Shown piece by piece: positions 18,826 through 27,168 of a stretch of 62,832 nucleotides of DNA; the first letter of the stretch is position 1; every line of letters begins with the position of its first letter. Source of the stretch: Paraburkholderia panacisoli (GTDB taxonomy: Bacteria > Pseudomonadota > Gammaproteobacteria > Burkholderiales > Burkholderiaceae); contig NZ_VTUZ01000052.1 of assembly GCF_008369935.1 (NCBI RefSeq), forward strand, positions 1-62,832, written 5' to 3'. Under the pieces are notes generated by a model that saw only the letters and a list, made by a program, of their open reading frames with translations, was not told the DNA's origin and did not search any database. A program made the position numbers and the translations under genes.

Positions 18826-20322
18826 ATGGAAACGAATACCTCCGCCGAAGCCGTGGGCGCTCGTGCGACCACGCAGGAAGGTGAACTGAGTCTCCTCGAA
18901 CAAATCGTTCAGGAAGGCAACATGGCGGTCGAACCGTCGCAGGGCACCTACGCCAAGAAGCTGATCGGCCAGCTCGCATCGCAGATTCTCGACGAGGGCA
19001 TGCGCACCAGCCCGGACAAGAGCGTGGTGGCGATGATCAACGAACGCGTCGCCGAAATCGACCGTCTGTTGACCGACCAGCTCAACGCGATCATGCACGA
19101 CAGCGCGTTTCAGGCGCTGGAAGCGTCGTGGCACGGTCTGCACGACATGGTATATGGCACCGAGACCGGCACGAACCTGAAGCTGCGGCTCCTGAACGTC
19201 ACGAAGAAGGAACTGCACAAGGACCTCGAGACGGCTGTCGATCACGACATGAGCGTGCTGTTCAAGAAGATCTACGAAGAAGAGTACGGCACGTTCGGCG
19301 GCCATCCGTTCTCGCTGCTGGTCGGCGACTACTCGTTTGGCCGTCATCCGCAGGACATGGCTTTGCTCGAACGCGTCTCGCGCGTGGCGGCCGCCGCTCA
19401 TGCGCCGTTCATCGCTGCTGCCGCGCCGAGCCTGTTCGACCTGAAGTCGTTCACCGAACTGGGCGTGGCGCGCGATCTGTCGAAGACCTTCGAAAGCGCT
19501 GAACTGGCCGCATGGCGCAGCTTCCGCGAGTCGGAAGATTCGCGCTACGTGTCGCTGGTGCTGCCGAGCTACGCGGCGCGTCTGCCGTACGGCGCGAAGA
19601 CCAACCCGGTCGAGTCGTTCGGCTTCGAAGAGGATGTCGACGGCACCGATCACGGCAAGTACCTGTGGGCCAATTCGGCGTATCAGCTCGGTCTGCGCAT
19701 TACGGACGCCTACGCGAAATACAGCTGGGCAACCGCGATTCGCGGCGTGGAAGGCGGCGGCAAGGTCGACGGCATCGCGGCCCATGCGTACAAGACGAAC
19801 GAAGGCGACGTCACGCTGAAGTGCCCGACCGAAGTGACGATCACCGATCGTCGCGAGAAGGAACTGAGCGACCTCGGCTTCATCGCGCTGGTCAACTCGA
19901 AGGGCTCGAACGTGGCGACGTTCTTCGGCGGCCAGACGGTCAACAAGCCGAAGCTCTACAACAAGGACGAAGCCAACGCCAACGCGCAACTGTCGGCGCG
20001 TCTGCCGTTCGTGCTGGCCGCGTCGCGTTTCGCGCATTACATCAAGGTGATCATGCGCGACAAGGTGGGCAGCTTCCAGACCCGCGCCGACGTCGAGAAC
20101 TATCTGAACAACTGGATTGCCGGGTACGTGCTGATCAATGCGTCGGCCTCGCATGAACAGAAAGCGCGCTATCCGCTGGGCCAGGCTCGCGTGGACGTGA
20201 CCGAAGTGCCGGGCAAGCCGGGCGCTTATCGCGCAACCTGCTTCCTGAAGCCGCACTTCCAGATGGAAGAGCTCACGGCGTCGATCCGTCTCGTCGCGGA
20301 TCTGCCGGGCGCGGCTGCCTGA
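18826..20322 (+). CDS. tssC: T6SS contractile sheath large subunit TssC
   Basis: 498-residue VipB/IglB-family sheath protein. Recognisable blocks include LEASWHGLHDMVYGTETGTNLKLRLLNVTKKEL, GGHPFSLLVGDYSFGRHPQDMALLE, and the C-terminal NWIAGYVLINASASHEQKARYPLGQARVDV. The C-terminal region interlocks neighbouring sheath strands and carries the ClpV-accessible elements. The ATG at 18826 has AGGA nine bases upstream. Length is normal. A strong hairpin follows the gene before hcp. Confidence 0.96.
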   Translation: METNTSAEAVGARATTQEGELSLLEQIVQEGNMAVEPSQGTYAKKLIGQLASQILDEGMRTSPDKSVVAMINERVAEIDRLLTDQLNAIMHDSAFQALEASWHGLHDMVYGTETGTNLKLRLLNVTKKELHKDLETAVDHDMSVLFKKIYEEEYGTFGGHPFSLLVGDYSFGRHPQDMALLERVSRVAAAAHAPFIAAAAPSLFDLKSFTELGVARDLSKTFESAELAAWRSFRESEDSRYVSLVLPSYAARLPYGAKTNPVESFGFEEDVDGTDHGKYLWANSAYQLGLRITDAYAKYSWATAIRGVEGGGKVDGIAAHAYKTNEGDVTLKCPTEVTITDRREKELSDLGFIALVNSKGSNVATFFGGQTVNKPKLYNKDEANANAQLSARLPFVLAASRFAHYIKVIMRDKVGSFQTRADVENYLNNWIAGYVLINASASHEQKARYPLGQARVDVTEVPGKPGAYRATCFLKPHFQMEELTASIRLVADLPGAAA

Positions 20323-20357
20323 TAGCGGGCTGCTGGCGCAGCCGGCAAACATGTGAC

Positions 20358-20388
20358 GCGTGACGTGCGGCAAGGCCGCGCGTCACGC
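20358..20388 (+). promoter_or_regulatory. Strong hairpin between tssC and hcp
   Basis: A 13-bp stem, GCGTGACGTGCGG pairing with CCGCGCGTCACGC through one G-U pair, and a 5-base loop. It ends 32 bases before the hcp start. There is no U-tract directly after it. It may be an RNA-processing or stability element that sets hcp apart from the sheath genes. Confidence 0.5.
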
Positions 20389-20420
20389 CGATTTCATCTA
20401 CTTTTCGAGTCAGGCAAGTC

Positions 20421-20912
20421 ATGGATACCATCATCCTGCAGTTCAAGGAAATCAAGGGCAATACGCTGATCGACGGCTTCAAGGAAGGCATTCAGATCAT
20501 GTCGTTCTCGCACAGCGTCAACATGCCGATGAACTTCGATACGGCGAACACCGAGCGTACGCTGGGTCGCCCGTCGTTCAGCGAATTCTCTCTGACGAAG
20601 ATGACCGATCAGGCGACGCCCGCGCTGTACGCGGCCTGCACGGCCGGCACCAAGCTCGGCGACGCGACGATCTCGATCGGCCGTAATGAAGGCGGCAAGT
20701 TCATGCTGCAAATGAAGTACGTGATGTCGAACGCGATGATCGCGAACATTGCGACGAGCGGCGGCGGTTCGGACATGATGGATTCGTTCTCCATCAACTT
20801 CTCCGGGATCACGTCGCAATACACGCAGCAGAACCCGGACTCGACGCTGGCAGGCACGGCGCCGTTCGGCTGGGATCTGAGCACCAACAAGACTCTGACG
20901 CCCGCGGCGTAA
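20421..20912 (+). CDS. hcp: T6SS tube protein Hcp (TssD)
   Basis: 163-residue Hcp-family protein that forms the hexameric inner tube expelled by the T6SS. The start MDTIILQFKEIKGNTLIDG, the SVNMPMNFDTANTERTLGRP block and the KFMLQMKYVMSNAMI strand are typical of the Burkholderia Hcp clade. No C-terminal toxin extension is present. It is flanked on both sides by strong hairpins (20358-20388 and 20921-20940), consistent with Hcp being needed in greater amounts than its neighbours. Confidence 0.96.
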   Translation: MDTIILQFKEIKGNTLIDGFKEGIQIMSFSHSVNMPMNFDTANTERTLGRPSFSEFSLTKMTDQATPALYAACTAGTKLGDATISIGRNEGGKFMLQMKYVMSNAMIANIATSGGGSDMMDSFSINFSGITSQYTQQNPDSTLAGTAPFGWDLSTNKTLTPAA

Positions 20913-20920
20913 TTCATCGC

Positions 20921-20940
20921 TGCCCGCCGCGCGGCGGGCA
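20921..20940 (+). promoter_or_regulatory. Palindromic hairpin after hcp
   Basis: A perfect 20-base GC-rich palindrome, TGCCCGCCGC/GCGGCGGGCA, starts 9 bases after the hcp stop and lacks a U-tract. It probably protects the hcp message 3' end or attenuates read-through to tssE. Confidence 0.5.
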
Positions 20941-20966
20941 GCAGTCGTTCTGTCAGGCTTCAACCG

Positions 20967-21431
20967 GTGTTGCGTATGTCGGCTACCGCCAACGGCTATC
21001 CCCTTCCTTTGTTCGAGCGTCTGGTCGAAGACGCCGATGCATGGCTGCAAGGTGAGGACGCGCTTCGACAATCCGTCGCGCGTGAATTGTCACGCCTGCT
21101 CAATGCGCGTTCGAGTCTCTCCATGGATGCGTTCGCACGCAGCGATGGCACCGTGCTGGATTACGGCCTGCCCGATTTCTCCGATCTGTCGCTGCGCTCG
21201 GCGCCCGACCGCGAGGCGATCGTCGCCGCGGTGCGCCGTGCGATCGCGCTTTTCGAGCCGCGTCTTACCGACGTGAAGGTGGCCTTCACGTTCGCATCCG
21301 GCAACGAACAGCATGCGGTGCTCGCGATCGACGGCACCATGCGGGTGAACCAGTCGGTCGAACACGTGTTCTTCGAATTGCAGACCCACAGTCGTGGCGC
21401 CGCCGACGCGCGCTGGACGGACGCCCACTGA
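20967..21431 (+). CDS. tssE: T6SS baseplate protein TssE
   Basis: 154-residue gp25/lysozyme-like baseplate wedge protein. The family core LSRLLNARSSLSMDAF...VLDYGLPDFSDLSLRS and EPRLTDVKVAF, containing the conserved YGLPD motif, is clear. The start is either GTG 20967 (taken here) or ATG 20976, three codons in; no strong ribosome-binding site separates them. The stop lies one base before the tssF start, so the two are probably coupled. Confidence 0.93.
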   Translation: MLRMSATANGYPLPLFERLVEDADAWLQGEDALRQSVARELSRLLNARSSLSMDAFARSDGTVLDYGLPDFSDLSLRSAPDREAIVAAVRRAIALFEPRLTDVKVAFTFASGNEQHAVLAIDGTMRVNQSVEHVFFELQTHSRGAADARWTDAH

Positions 21432-21432
21432 C

Positions 21433-23205
21433 ATGGCTGCGGAAGACATTCTCCAGTACTACAAGCGCGAGCTTTCCTATCTGCGCACGCAAGGCGCGGA
21501 CTTCGCGCAGCGCTATCCGAAAGTGGCGTCGCGCCTCGCGCTGCACGGCACGGAGTCGCTCGACCCGCACACGGAGCGGCTGATCGAGGCGACCGCGTTT
21601 CTCGCGGCGCGCGTGCATCGCGACCTCGACCAGGCGGCGCCGCAAATCGCCTCCGCGTTGCTCGATAACGTGTGCCCGACGCTGGTCCAGACGATTCCGT
21701 CGATGACCGTCGCGCAGTTCGACCTCGACCTCACGCAAGGCAAAGTCACGGCGGGCTTTCGCGTGCCGCGCCACACGGGGCTCGCCGCACTCACCGAAGC
21801 GGGCGAGTCGTGCCGTTTTCGCACCGCATGGGACACCGTGCTGTGGCCCGTCAAGATCAGCAACGCTACGTTCGGCGACGACGCGACGCTGCGCCTCACG
21901 CTCGAGTGCGAAGCCGGCGTCGATTTCTCCGAACTCGAACTCAAGCAATTGCGCTTGCATCTGCATGGCGACTGGGTCGTGACGATGCCGCTGTACGAAT
22001 TACTGGTGGCGGGCGTCACGGGCGTATCGGTGCGTCCCGCGCAAGGGGCGGCGTCGATGCTGTCGCCTTCGGCGTGGCGCGAAGTGGGCTATGCGCCCGA
22101 AGACAGCGTGTTGCCGCAGCCGTCGCACGCGCATCCGGCCTACAGTCTGATGCAGGAATACTTTGCGTTTCCGCGCAAGTTTCATTTCTTCGACCTGCAC
22201 GTGCCGGCCGGCCGCCTCGGCACGGGCCGCAGCTGCGAAATCGTGCTGCACCTGGACCGCGCGCCGCGTGGCCTCGGCATGCTCGGGCCGCAGCACTTCA
22301 GGCTCGGCTGCACGCCGATCGTCAATCTGTTCGCGCAGACGAGCGAGCCGATCGTGATCGACAGGCGTCACTATGAATACCGCCTGGTCGCCGATCAGAA
22401 GCGCGAGGCGATCACCGAAATCCATTCGATCCTGTCGGTGATCGCATCCGATCCCGCGCAGGATCGCGCGACCACGCTGCCGTGCTTCACCGCCGCCGAT
22501 CGCGTTGGCAACTCACAGGACCCGCAGGCGGCGGCCAACCCGATGTTCTGGTCGGTGCGCCGCGAGCAGAGCGTGCGCAGCAATGCGCCGGGCGTCGACA
22601 TGTATCTGGGCTTCGTCGATGCGAGCAACGTGGCGGGGCAGCCGGACGTGCCGGTGGTCTACGCGAACGTGCTGTGCACCAACCGGCGGCTCGCGGAACA
22701 CGTGCCGGTGGGCGCGCGCATGCTGGTCGAGCGGGTCTCGCAGAATGCGCGCGTGCGCTGCCTGTACGAGCCGACTTCGCAACGCAATCCGCCGCTCGAC
22801 AGCTCGACGCTGTGGCGGCTCGTGTCGCTGCTGACGCGCAACTACCACTCGCTGGTGGGCGGCGCGACCGGCCGTCGCGAGCTGCAGGAGATGCTGCGGC
22901 TGTTCGCATCCGACGGCCCGCGCGAAGAAGAGCAGATTCGCGGCATCCGCAGCATCGATGCGCGCAATGTGACCGCGCACGTCGGCAGCGATGCATGGCG
23001 CGGCTATTGCCGCGGTACGGAAGTGAGCATCGAGTTCGACGCCGATACGTTCGTGGGCGGCTCGCCGCTGCTGATGGGCGCCGTGCTCGCGCGCTTCTTT
23101 GCGATGTACACGTCGGTCAATTCCTTCGTGCGGCTGGTGGTGCGCCGTGGAGACGAGATATGGAAGCAATGGGAGCCGATGACCGGTTGCCAGCAGACGC
23201 TTTGA
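21433..23205 (+). CDS. tssF: T6SS baseplate protein TssF
   Basis: 590-residue TssF/ImpG protein that forms the baseplate wedge with TssG, TssE and TssK. The N-terminus DILQYYKRELSYLRTQGADFA, the block YPKVASRLALHG, and the C-terminal FVGGSPLLMGAVLARFFAMYTSVNSF are family hallmarks. The ATG at 21433 lies one base beyond the tssE stop. The last 46 bases overlap the tssG start region. Confidence 0.95.
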   Translation: MAAEDILQYYKRELSYLRTQGADFAQRYPKVASRLALHGTESLDPHTERLIEATAFLAARVHRDLDQAAPQIASALLDNVCPTLVQTIPSMTVAQFDLDLTQGKVTAGFRVPRHTGLAALTEAGESCRFRTAWDTVLWPVKISNATFGDDATLRLTLECEAGVDFSELELKQLRLHLHGDWVVTMPLYELLVAGVTGVSVRPAQGAASMLSPSAWREVGYAPEDSVLPQPSHAHPAYSLMQEYFAFPRKFHFFDLHVPAGRLGTGRSCEIVLHLDRAPRGLGMLGPQHFRLGCTPIVNLFAQTSEPIVIDRRHYEYRLVADQKREAITEIHSILSVIASDPAQDRATTLPCFTAADRVGNSQDPQAAANPMFWSVRREQSVRSNAPGVDMYLGFVDASNVAGQPDVPVVYANVLCTNRRLAEHVPVGARMLVERVSQNARVRCLYEPTSQRNPPLDSSTLWRLVSLLTRNYHSLVGGATGRRELQEMLRLFASDGPREEEQIRGIRSIDARNVTAHVGSDAWRGYCRGTEVSIEFDADTFVGGSPLLMGAVLARFFAMYTSVNSFVRLVVRRGDEIWKQWEPMTGCQQTL

Positions 23206-24425
23206 TCGCCCGTCTCATTGCGCAGCCGCACGGCTTCGATCTGTTTCAGGCGATCCATCTGCTCGAACGCGCGCAGCCGTGGGCGCGCGCGCTCGGCTAT
23301 GGCGACGGCACGAACGAGGCCGTGCGTCTGAAGGGGTTCGTGTCGCTGGCGTTCGAAGCCAGCGATATCCGCAGCGTGCAGCGTCATCCGCTGGATGGGG
23401 TGCGCGCGCGGTCCGATGAAGCCGAAGCCGATGACGACCTGGCGAATGACGCGCCGCTGGCGAGCGACGTCGAGGCCGACGCCAGTGTCGCCGCGGATGC
23501 CGACGCAAACGCCGCTGCCTCGCCCGCGCAACTGCCACGCGAAACCTACACGCTGACCACGCCGGTCATGTCGCTCGCTGGCGCGAGCGGCCCGTTGCCG
23601 ATGCCGTTCACGGAGATGGTGCTCAACCGTCGCGCCGCTCGCGAGACGGCGATGGCCGATCTGCTCGACATCTTCAATCACCGTTTTCTGTCGTTCCTGT
23701 ATCGCAGCCGGCAGAAATATGCGCTGGGTTTGCACGGTCGCGCGGCGGACGGCGCGGCGCTGACCGCCTGTCTCGACGCGTTGGGCAACCTCGGCCTGCA
23801 TGCGGCGCCGCGCGGTCCGGGCGGCGCGCGCCTGTGGCTGCGTCACGCCGGCCTGCTCGGCGGCGCGCCGCGTTCGATGACGGGGCTGCTGGCGCTTCTG
23901 TCCGACCGGCTCCGCGTGAAGGTGCAGGGGGCGCAGTTCGTCGGCGGCTGGCGCAGCGTCGATGCCGCGGATTCGTTGCGCCTGTCCGGAGGCGGCATGC
24001 GCGGTTCGAGTAGTGCGCGTGGCTCACGTGGCTCGTGCCTCGGCGGCCTCGCCGTGCTCGGGCGGCGAACGTGGGATCAGTCGGCGGGCGTGCGCATCGA
24101 GTTTCTCGACCTGTCCGACGCGACGTTCGCCGCGTTGCTGCCGGGCGGCGACGCGCACGAACTGGCGGCGTGGCTGGTGCGCAGCTATCTGCAACAGGAT
24201 CACGACGTGTTCTTCGTGCTGCACCGGCAGCGGCCGGTGCTGGGCAGTGCGCTCGGCGGCAACGCGGCGGCGCGGCTCGGCTGGACTTCGTGGGTCGGGA
24301 CCGGGCTCGGTGGCGGCGCGCGCGGCGACGCGCCACGCACGTCACGGACCTCAAGCGTGTCACAAGTGGCCCAACCCACACCGGTCAGGCTCAAGATGCG
24401 CGCCGTGACGGCCGTAAATACATAA
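23160..24425 (+). CDS. tssG: T6SS baseplate protein TssG
   Basis: 421-residue TssG/ImpH protein. The family opening LIARLIAQPHGFDLFQAIHLLER and the internal FTEMVLNRRAARETAMADLLDIFNHRFLSFLYR are present. The start at 23160 overlaps tssF by 46 bases (a second Met is three codons later). An acidic Ala/Asp-rich insert at about residues 80-120 and a Gly/Ser/Arg-rich stretch near 278-300 look like low-complexity loops and make it longer than many TssG proteins. Confidence 0.94.
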   Translation: MEAMGADDRLPADALIARLIAQPHGFDLFQAIHLLERAQPWARALGYGDGTNEAVRLKGFVSLAFEASDIRSVQRHPLDGVRARSDEAEADDDLANDAPLASDVEADASVAADADANAAASPAQLPRETYTLTTPVMSLAGASGPLPMPFTEMVLNRRAARETAMADLLDIFNHRFLSFLYRSRQKYALGLHGRAADGAALTACLDALGNLGLHAAPRGPGGARLWLRHAGLLGGAPRSMTGLLALLSDRLRVKVQGAQFVGGWRSVDAADSLRLSGGGMRGSSSARGSRGSCLGGLAVLGRRTWDQSAGVRIEFLDLSDATFAALLPGGDAHELAAWLVRSYLQQDHDVFFVLHRQRPVLGSALGGNAAARLGWTSWVGTGLGGGARGDAPRTSRTSSVSQVAQPTPVRLKMRAVTAVNT

Positions 24426-24470
24426 GCCGCGGCAACGCCTTTTGGCGATGCCGCTGGCATACGAGACGAT

Positions 24471-27167
24471 ATGGATATCGACATTCGAACACTGCTGAGC
24501 CGGCTCAATCCGGTATGCAAGCTGGCGATGGAGCAAGCGGCGCAACTGTGCGTGCGCCATACGCATTACAACGTGGACATCGAGCATCTGCTGCTGCAGC
24601 TGGTCGAGTCGGACGCGCCGGATCTAAAGTCGATCATCGAACACTTCGACGTCCGCGAGGCGGACCTGACCGCGCAGTTGCAGAAGGCGGTCGACCAGTT
24701 CAAGCGCGGCAACGGCCGCACGCCCGCGCTGTCGCCGAACTTTTCGTCGCTGTTCCAGGAAGCGTGGCTGCTCAGCTCGATGCTGCTCGGCGAACAGCAG
24801 ATCCGTTCGGGCACGCTGGTGCTGGCGCTGCTCGAAGTCGACAGTCTGCGCGGCATGCTGCTGGATTCCGCGCCCGCGTTGCTGAAGATCCCGCGCGCGA
24901 GTCTGCGCGACGTGCTGCCGACGTTGCTGGCCGGGTCGGCGGAAAGTAGCGGCACGGGCACGGGCACGGGCGCAGCGGCGGCGAGAGCTGCAAGCGGTGC
25001 AGGTCCGCAGCCGGCGATGCCGTCGCCGGAAGCGAACGGCGGGCGCGCGTCCGCCCTGGCACAGTACACGATCGATCTGACCGCGCAGGCGCGCGAAGGC
25101 TCGATCGACCCGATCTATGGCCGCGACGCCGAAATCCGCCAACTGATCGACGTGCTGCTGCGCCGTCGCCAGAACAATCCGATCCTGACCGGCGAAGCGG
25201 GGGTCGGCAAGACCGCGGTCGTCGAAGGCTTCGCGCAGCGCATCGTGCTCGGCCAGGTGCCTCCGGCGCTGGCCAACGTGTCGGTGCGTTCGCTGGACCT
25301 CGCGTTGCTCCAGGCCGGCGCCGGGGTGAAAGGCGAGTTCGAGAACCGCCTCAAATCGGTGATCGCCGAAGTGAAGGCGTCGCCGGTGCCGGTGATCCTC
25401 TTCATCGACGAAGCGCATCAGCTGATCGGCGCGGGCGGCAGCGAAGGCCAGGGCGACGCGGCGAACCTGCTGAAGCCGGCGCTCGCGCGCGGCGAATTGC
25501 GCACCATCGCCGCGACGACCTGGGCCGAATACAAGAAGTACGTCGAGCGCGATCCGGCGCTTGCGCGGCGCTTCCAGGTGGTCAAGGTCGAAGAGCCGTC
25601 CGAGGCGGTGGCGATCGAAATGCTGCGCGGCATGGTGCCGAAGCTCTCCGCGCATCACGGCGTGGAGATTCTCGACGAGGCCGTGCGCGACGCGGTCAAG
25701 CTGTCGCAGCGCTATATCTCGGGGCGCCAGTTGCCGGACAAGGCGATCAGCGTGCTCGACACGGCATGCGCGCGCGTCGCCATCGGCCAGAACGGTGTGC
25801 CTGAGGAGATCGAGGCGCTGGGCCGCGCGATCGACGCCGCCGAAAGCCAGTTGCGCATTCTGCGCCACGAAGCGGCGACGGGCGCCGAGCGCGCCGATGC
25901 GATCGCGTCGCTCGCGCGCCAGCTCGAAGAACAGCGCGCCCAGCATGCGCGCCTGACCGACAAGCTCGGCACCGAACGGCACGCGGTGGGCGAGATTCTC
26001 GCGTGGCGCCGCAAGATTGCGCAGCACGTCGCGGGCATCGGCCAATCGATCGATGACGAAGACAGCGCGTCGCTCGCGGCCAATCTCAGCCGCCTCGAAA
26101 AGGGTCTCGAAGCGGTGCGCAGCGACGAGCCGATGGTGCCGGTCTGCGTCGATTCGGAGATGGTCGCGAAAGTGATTTCCGGCTGGACCGGCATCCCGGT
26201 CGGCAGCATGCTCGCCGACGAATTGCACACGGTGCTGTATCTGCACGAGAAGCTCGCGGAGCGCGTGGTCGGTCAGGACGAGGCGCTCGACGCGATCGCG
26301 CGGCGCGTGCGCACGTTCCGCGCCGATCTCGACGATCCGGGCAAGCCGGTGGGCGTGTTCCTGCTGATCGGCCCGAGCGGCGTCGGCAAGACCGAGACCG
26401 CCGCCGCGCTGGCCGACATGCTGTACGGCGGCGAGCGCAACATGATCACCGTGAACATGTCCGAGTTTCAGGAAGCGCACAGCGTGTCGGGGCTGAAGGG
26501 CGCGCCGCCGGGCTATGTCGGTTATGGACGTGGCGGCGTGCTGACCGAGGCCGTCCGGCGCCGTCCGTATAGCGTCGTGCTGCTCGACGAGATGGAGAAG
26601 GCGCATCCGGACGTACTGGAGCTGTTCTTCCAGGTGTTCGACAAAGGCGTGATGGAAGACGGCGAAGGCGTGCCGATCGACTTCCGCAACACGCTGATCC
26701 TGTTGACTTCGAACGCGGCGCAAGACGTCATCACCGAAGCCAGCCAGGGCGGGCGCCGTCCGCCGCCGGCGGAGTTGATCGAGCGGCTGCGTCCGGCGCT
26801 GCTCAAACAATTCAGCCCGGCGTTCCTCGGCCGCCTCGTGCTGGTGCCGTACTACCACCTCGGCGATGCGCAGATCACGTCGATCGTGAACCTGAAGCTC
26901 GCGCGGCTCGCCGCTCGCTTCGAGCGCAACCATCACGCGCCGCTCACCTGGGACGACGCCTTCGCGCGCACCATCACCGAGCGCTGCAAGGAAGTGGACA
27001 GCGGCGCGCGCAATGTCGACCACATCCTCACCCAATCGGTATTGCCGGAGCTTGCGCGCGAAGTGCTGGAACGCATCTCGGTCGCGGAGCCCTTCGGCGG
27101 CGTGCAGCTGGGTCTCGACACGGCGGGTGGCATCACCTTCCGCTTTGCGCCGCGCGAGGACCAGTAA
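24471..27167 (+). CDS. clpV: T6SS sheath-disassembly ATPase TssH (ClpV)
   Basis: 898-residue AAA+ unfoldase that recycles contracted TssBC sheath. A Clp N-terminal domain (residues 1-150) is followed by a Ser/Gly/Ala linker, the first AAA module with Walker A GEAGVGKTAVVEG near residue 240 and VILFIDEAHQL, the coiled-coil middle domain (about 430-540), and the second AAA module with GPSGVGKTETAAAL near 633 and VVLLDEMEKAHPDV. Both ATPase sites are intact. It starts 45 bases after tssG. Confidence 0.96.
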   Translation: MDIDIRTLLSRLNPVCKLAMEQAAQLCVRHTHYNVDIEHLLLQLVESDAPDLKSIIEHFDVREADLTAQLQKAVDQFKRGNGRTPALSPNFSSLFQEAWLLSSMLLGEQQIRSGTLVLALLEVDSLRGMLLDSAPALLKIPRASLRDVLPTLLAGSAESSGTGTGTGAAAARAASGAGPQPAMPSPEANGGRASALAQYTIDLTAQAREGSIDPIYGRDAEIRQLIDVLLRRRQNNPILTGEAGVGKTAVVEGFAQRIVLGQVPPALANVSVRSLDLALLQAGAGVKGEFENRLKSVIAEVKASPVPVILFIDEAHQLIGAGGSEGQGDAANLLKPALARGELRTIAATTWAEYKKYVERDPALARRFQVVKVEEPSEAVAIEMLRGMVPKLSAHHGVEILDEAVRDAVKLSQRYISGRQLPDKAISVLDTACARVAIGQNGVPEEIEALGRAIDAAESQLRILRHEAATGAERADAIASLARQLEEQRAQHARLTDKLGTERHAVGEILAWRRKIAQHVAGIGQSIDDEDSASLAANLSRLEKGLEAVRSDEPMVPVCVDSEMVAKVISGWTGIPVGSMLADELHTVLYLHEKLAERVVGQDEALDAIARRVRTFRADLDDPGKPVGVFLLIGPSGVGKTETAAALADMLYGGERNMITVNMSEFQEAHSVSGLKGAPPGYVGYGRGGVLTEAVRRRPYSVVLLDEMEKAHPDVLELFFQVFDKGVMEDGEGVPIDFRNTLILLTSNAAQDVITEASQGGRRPPPAELIERLRPALLKQFSPAFLGRLVLVPYYHLGDAQITSIVNLKLARLAARFERNHHAPLTWDDAFARTITERCKEVDSGARNVDHILTQSVLPELAREVLERISVAEPFGGVQLGLDTAGGITFRFAPREDQ

Positions 27168-27168
27168 C

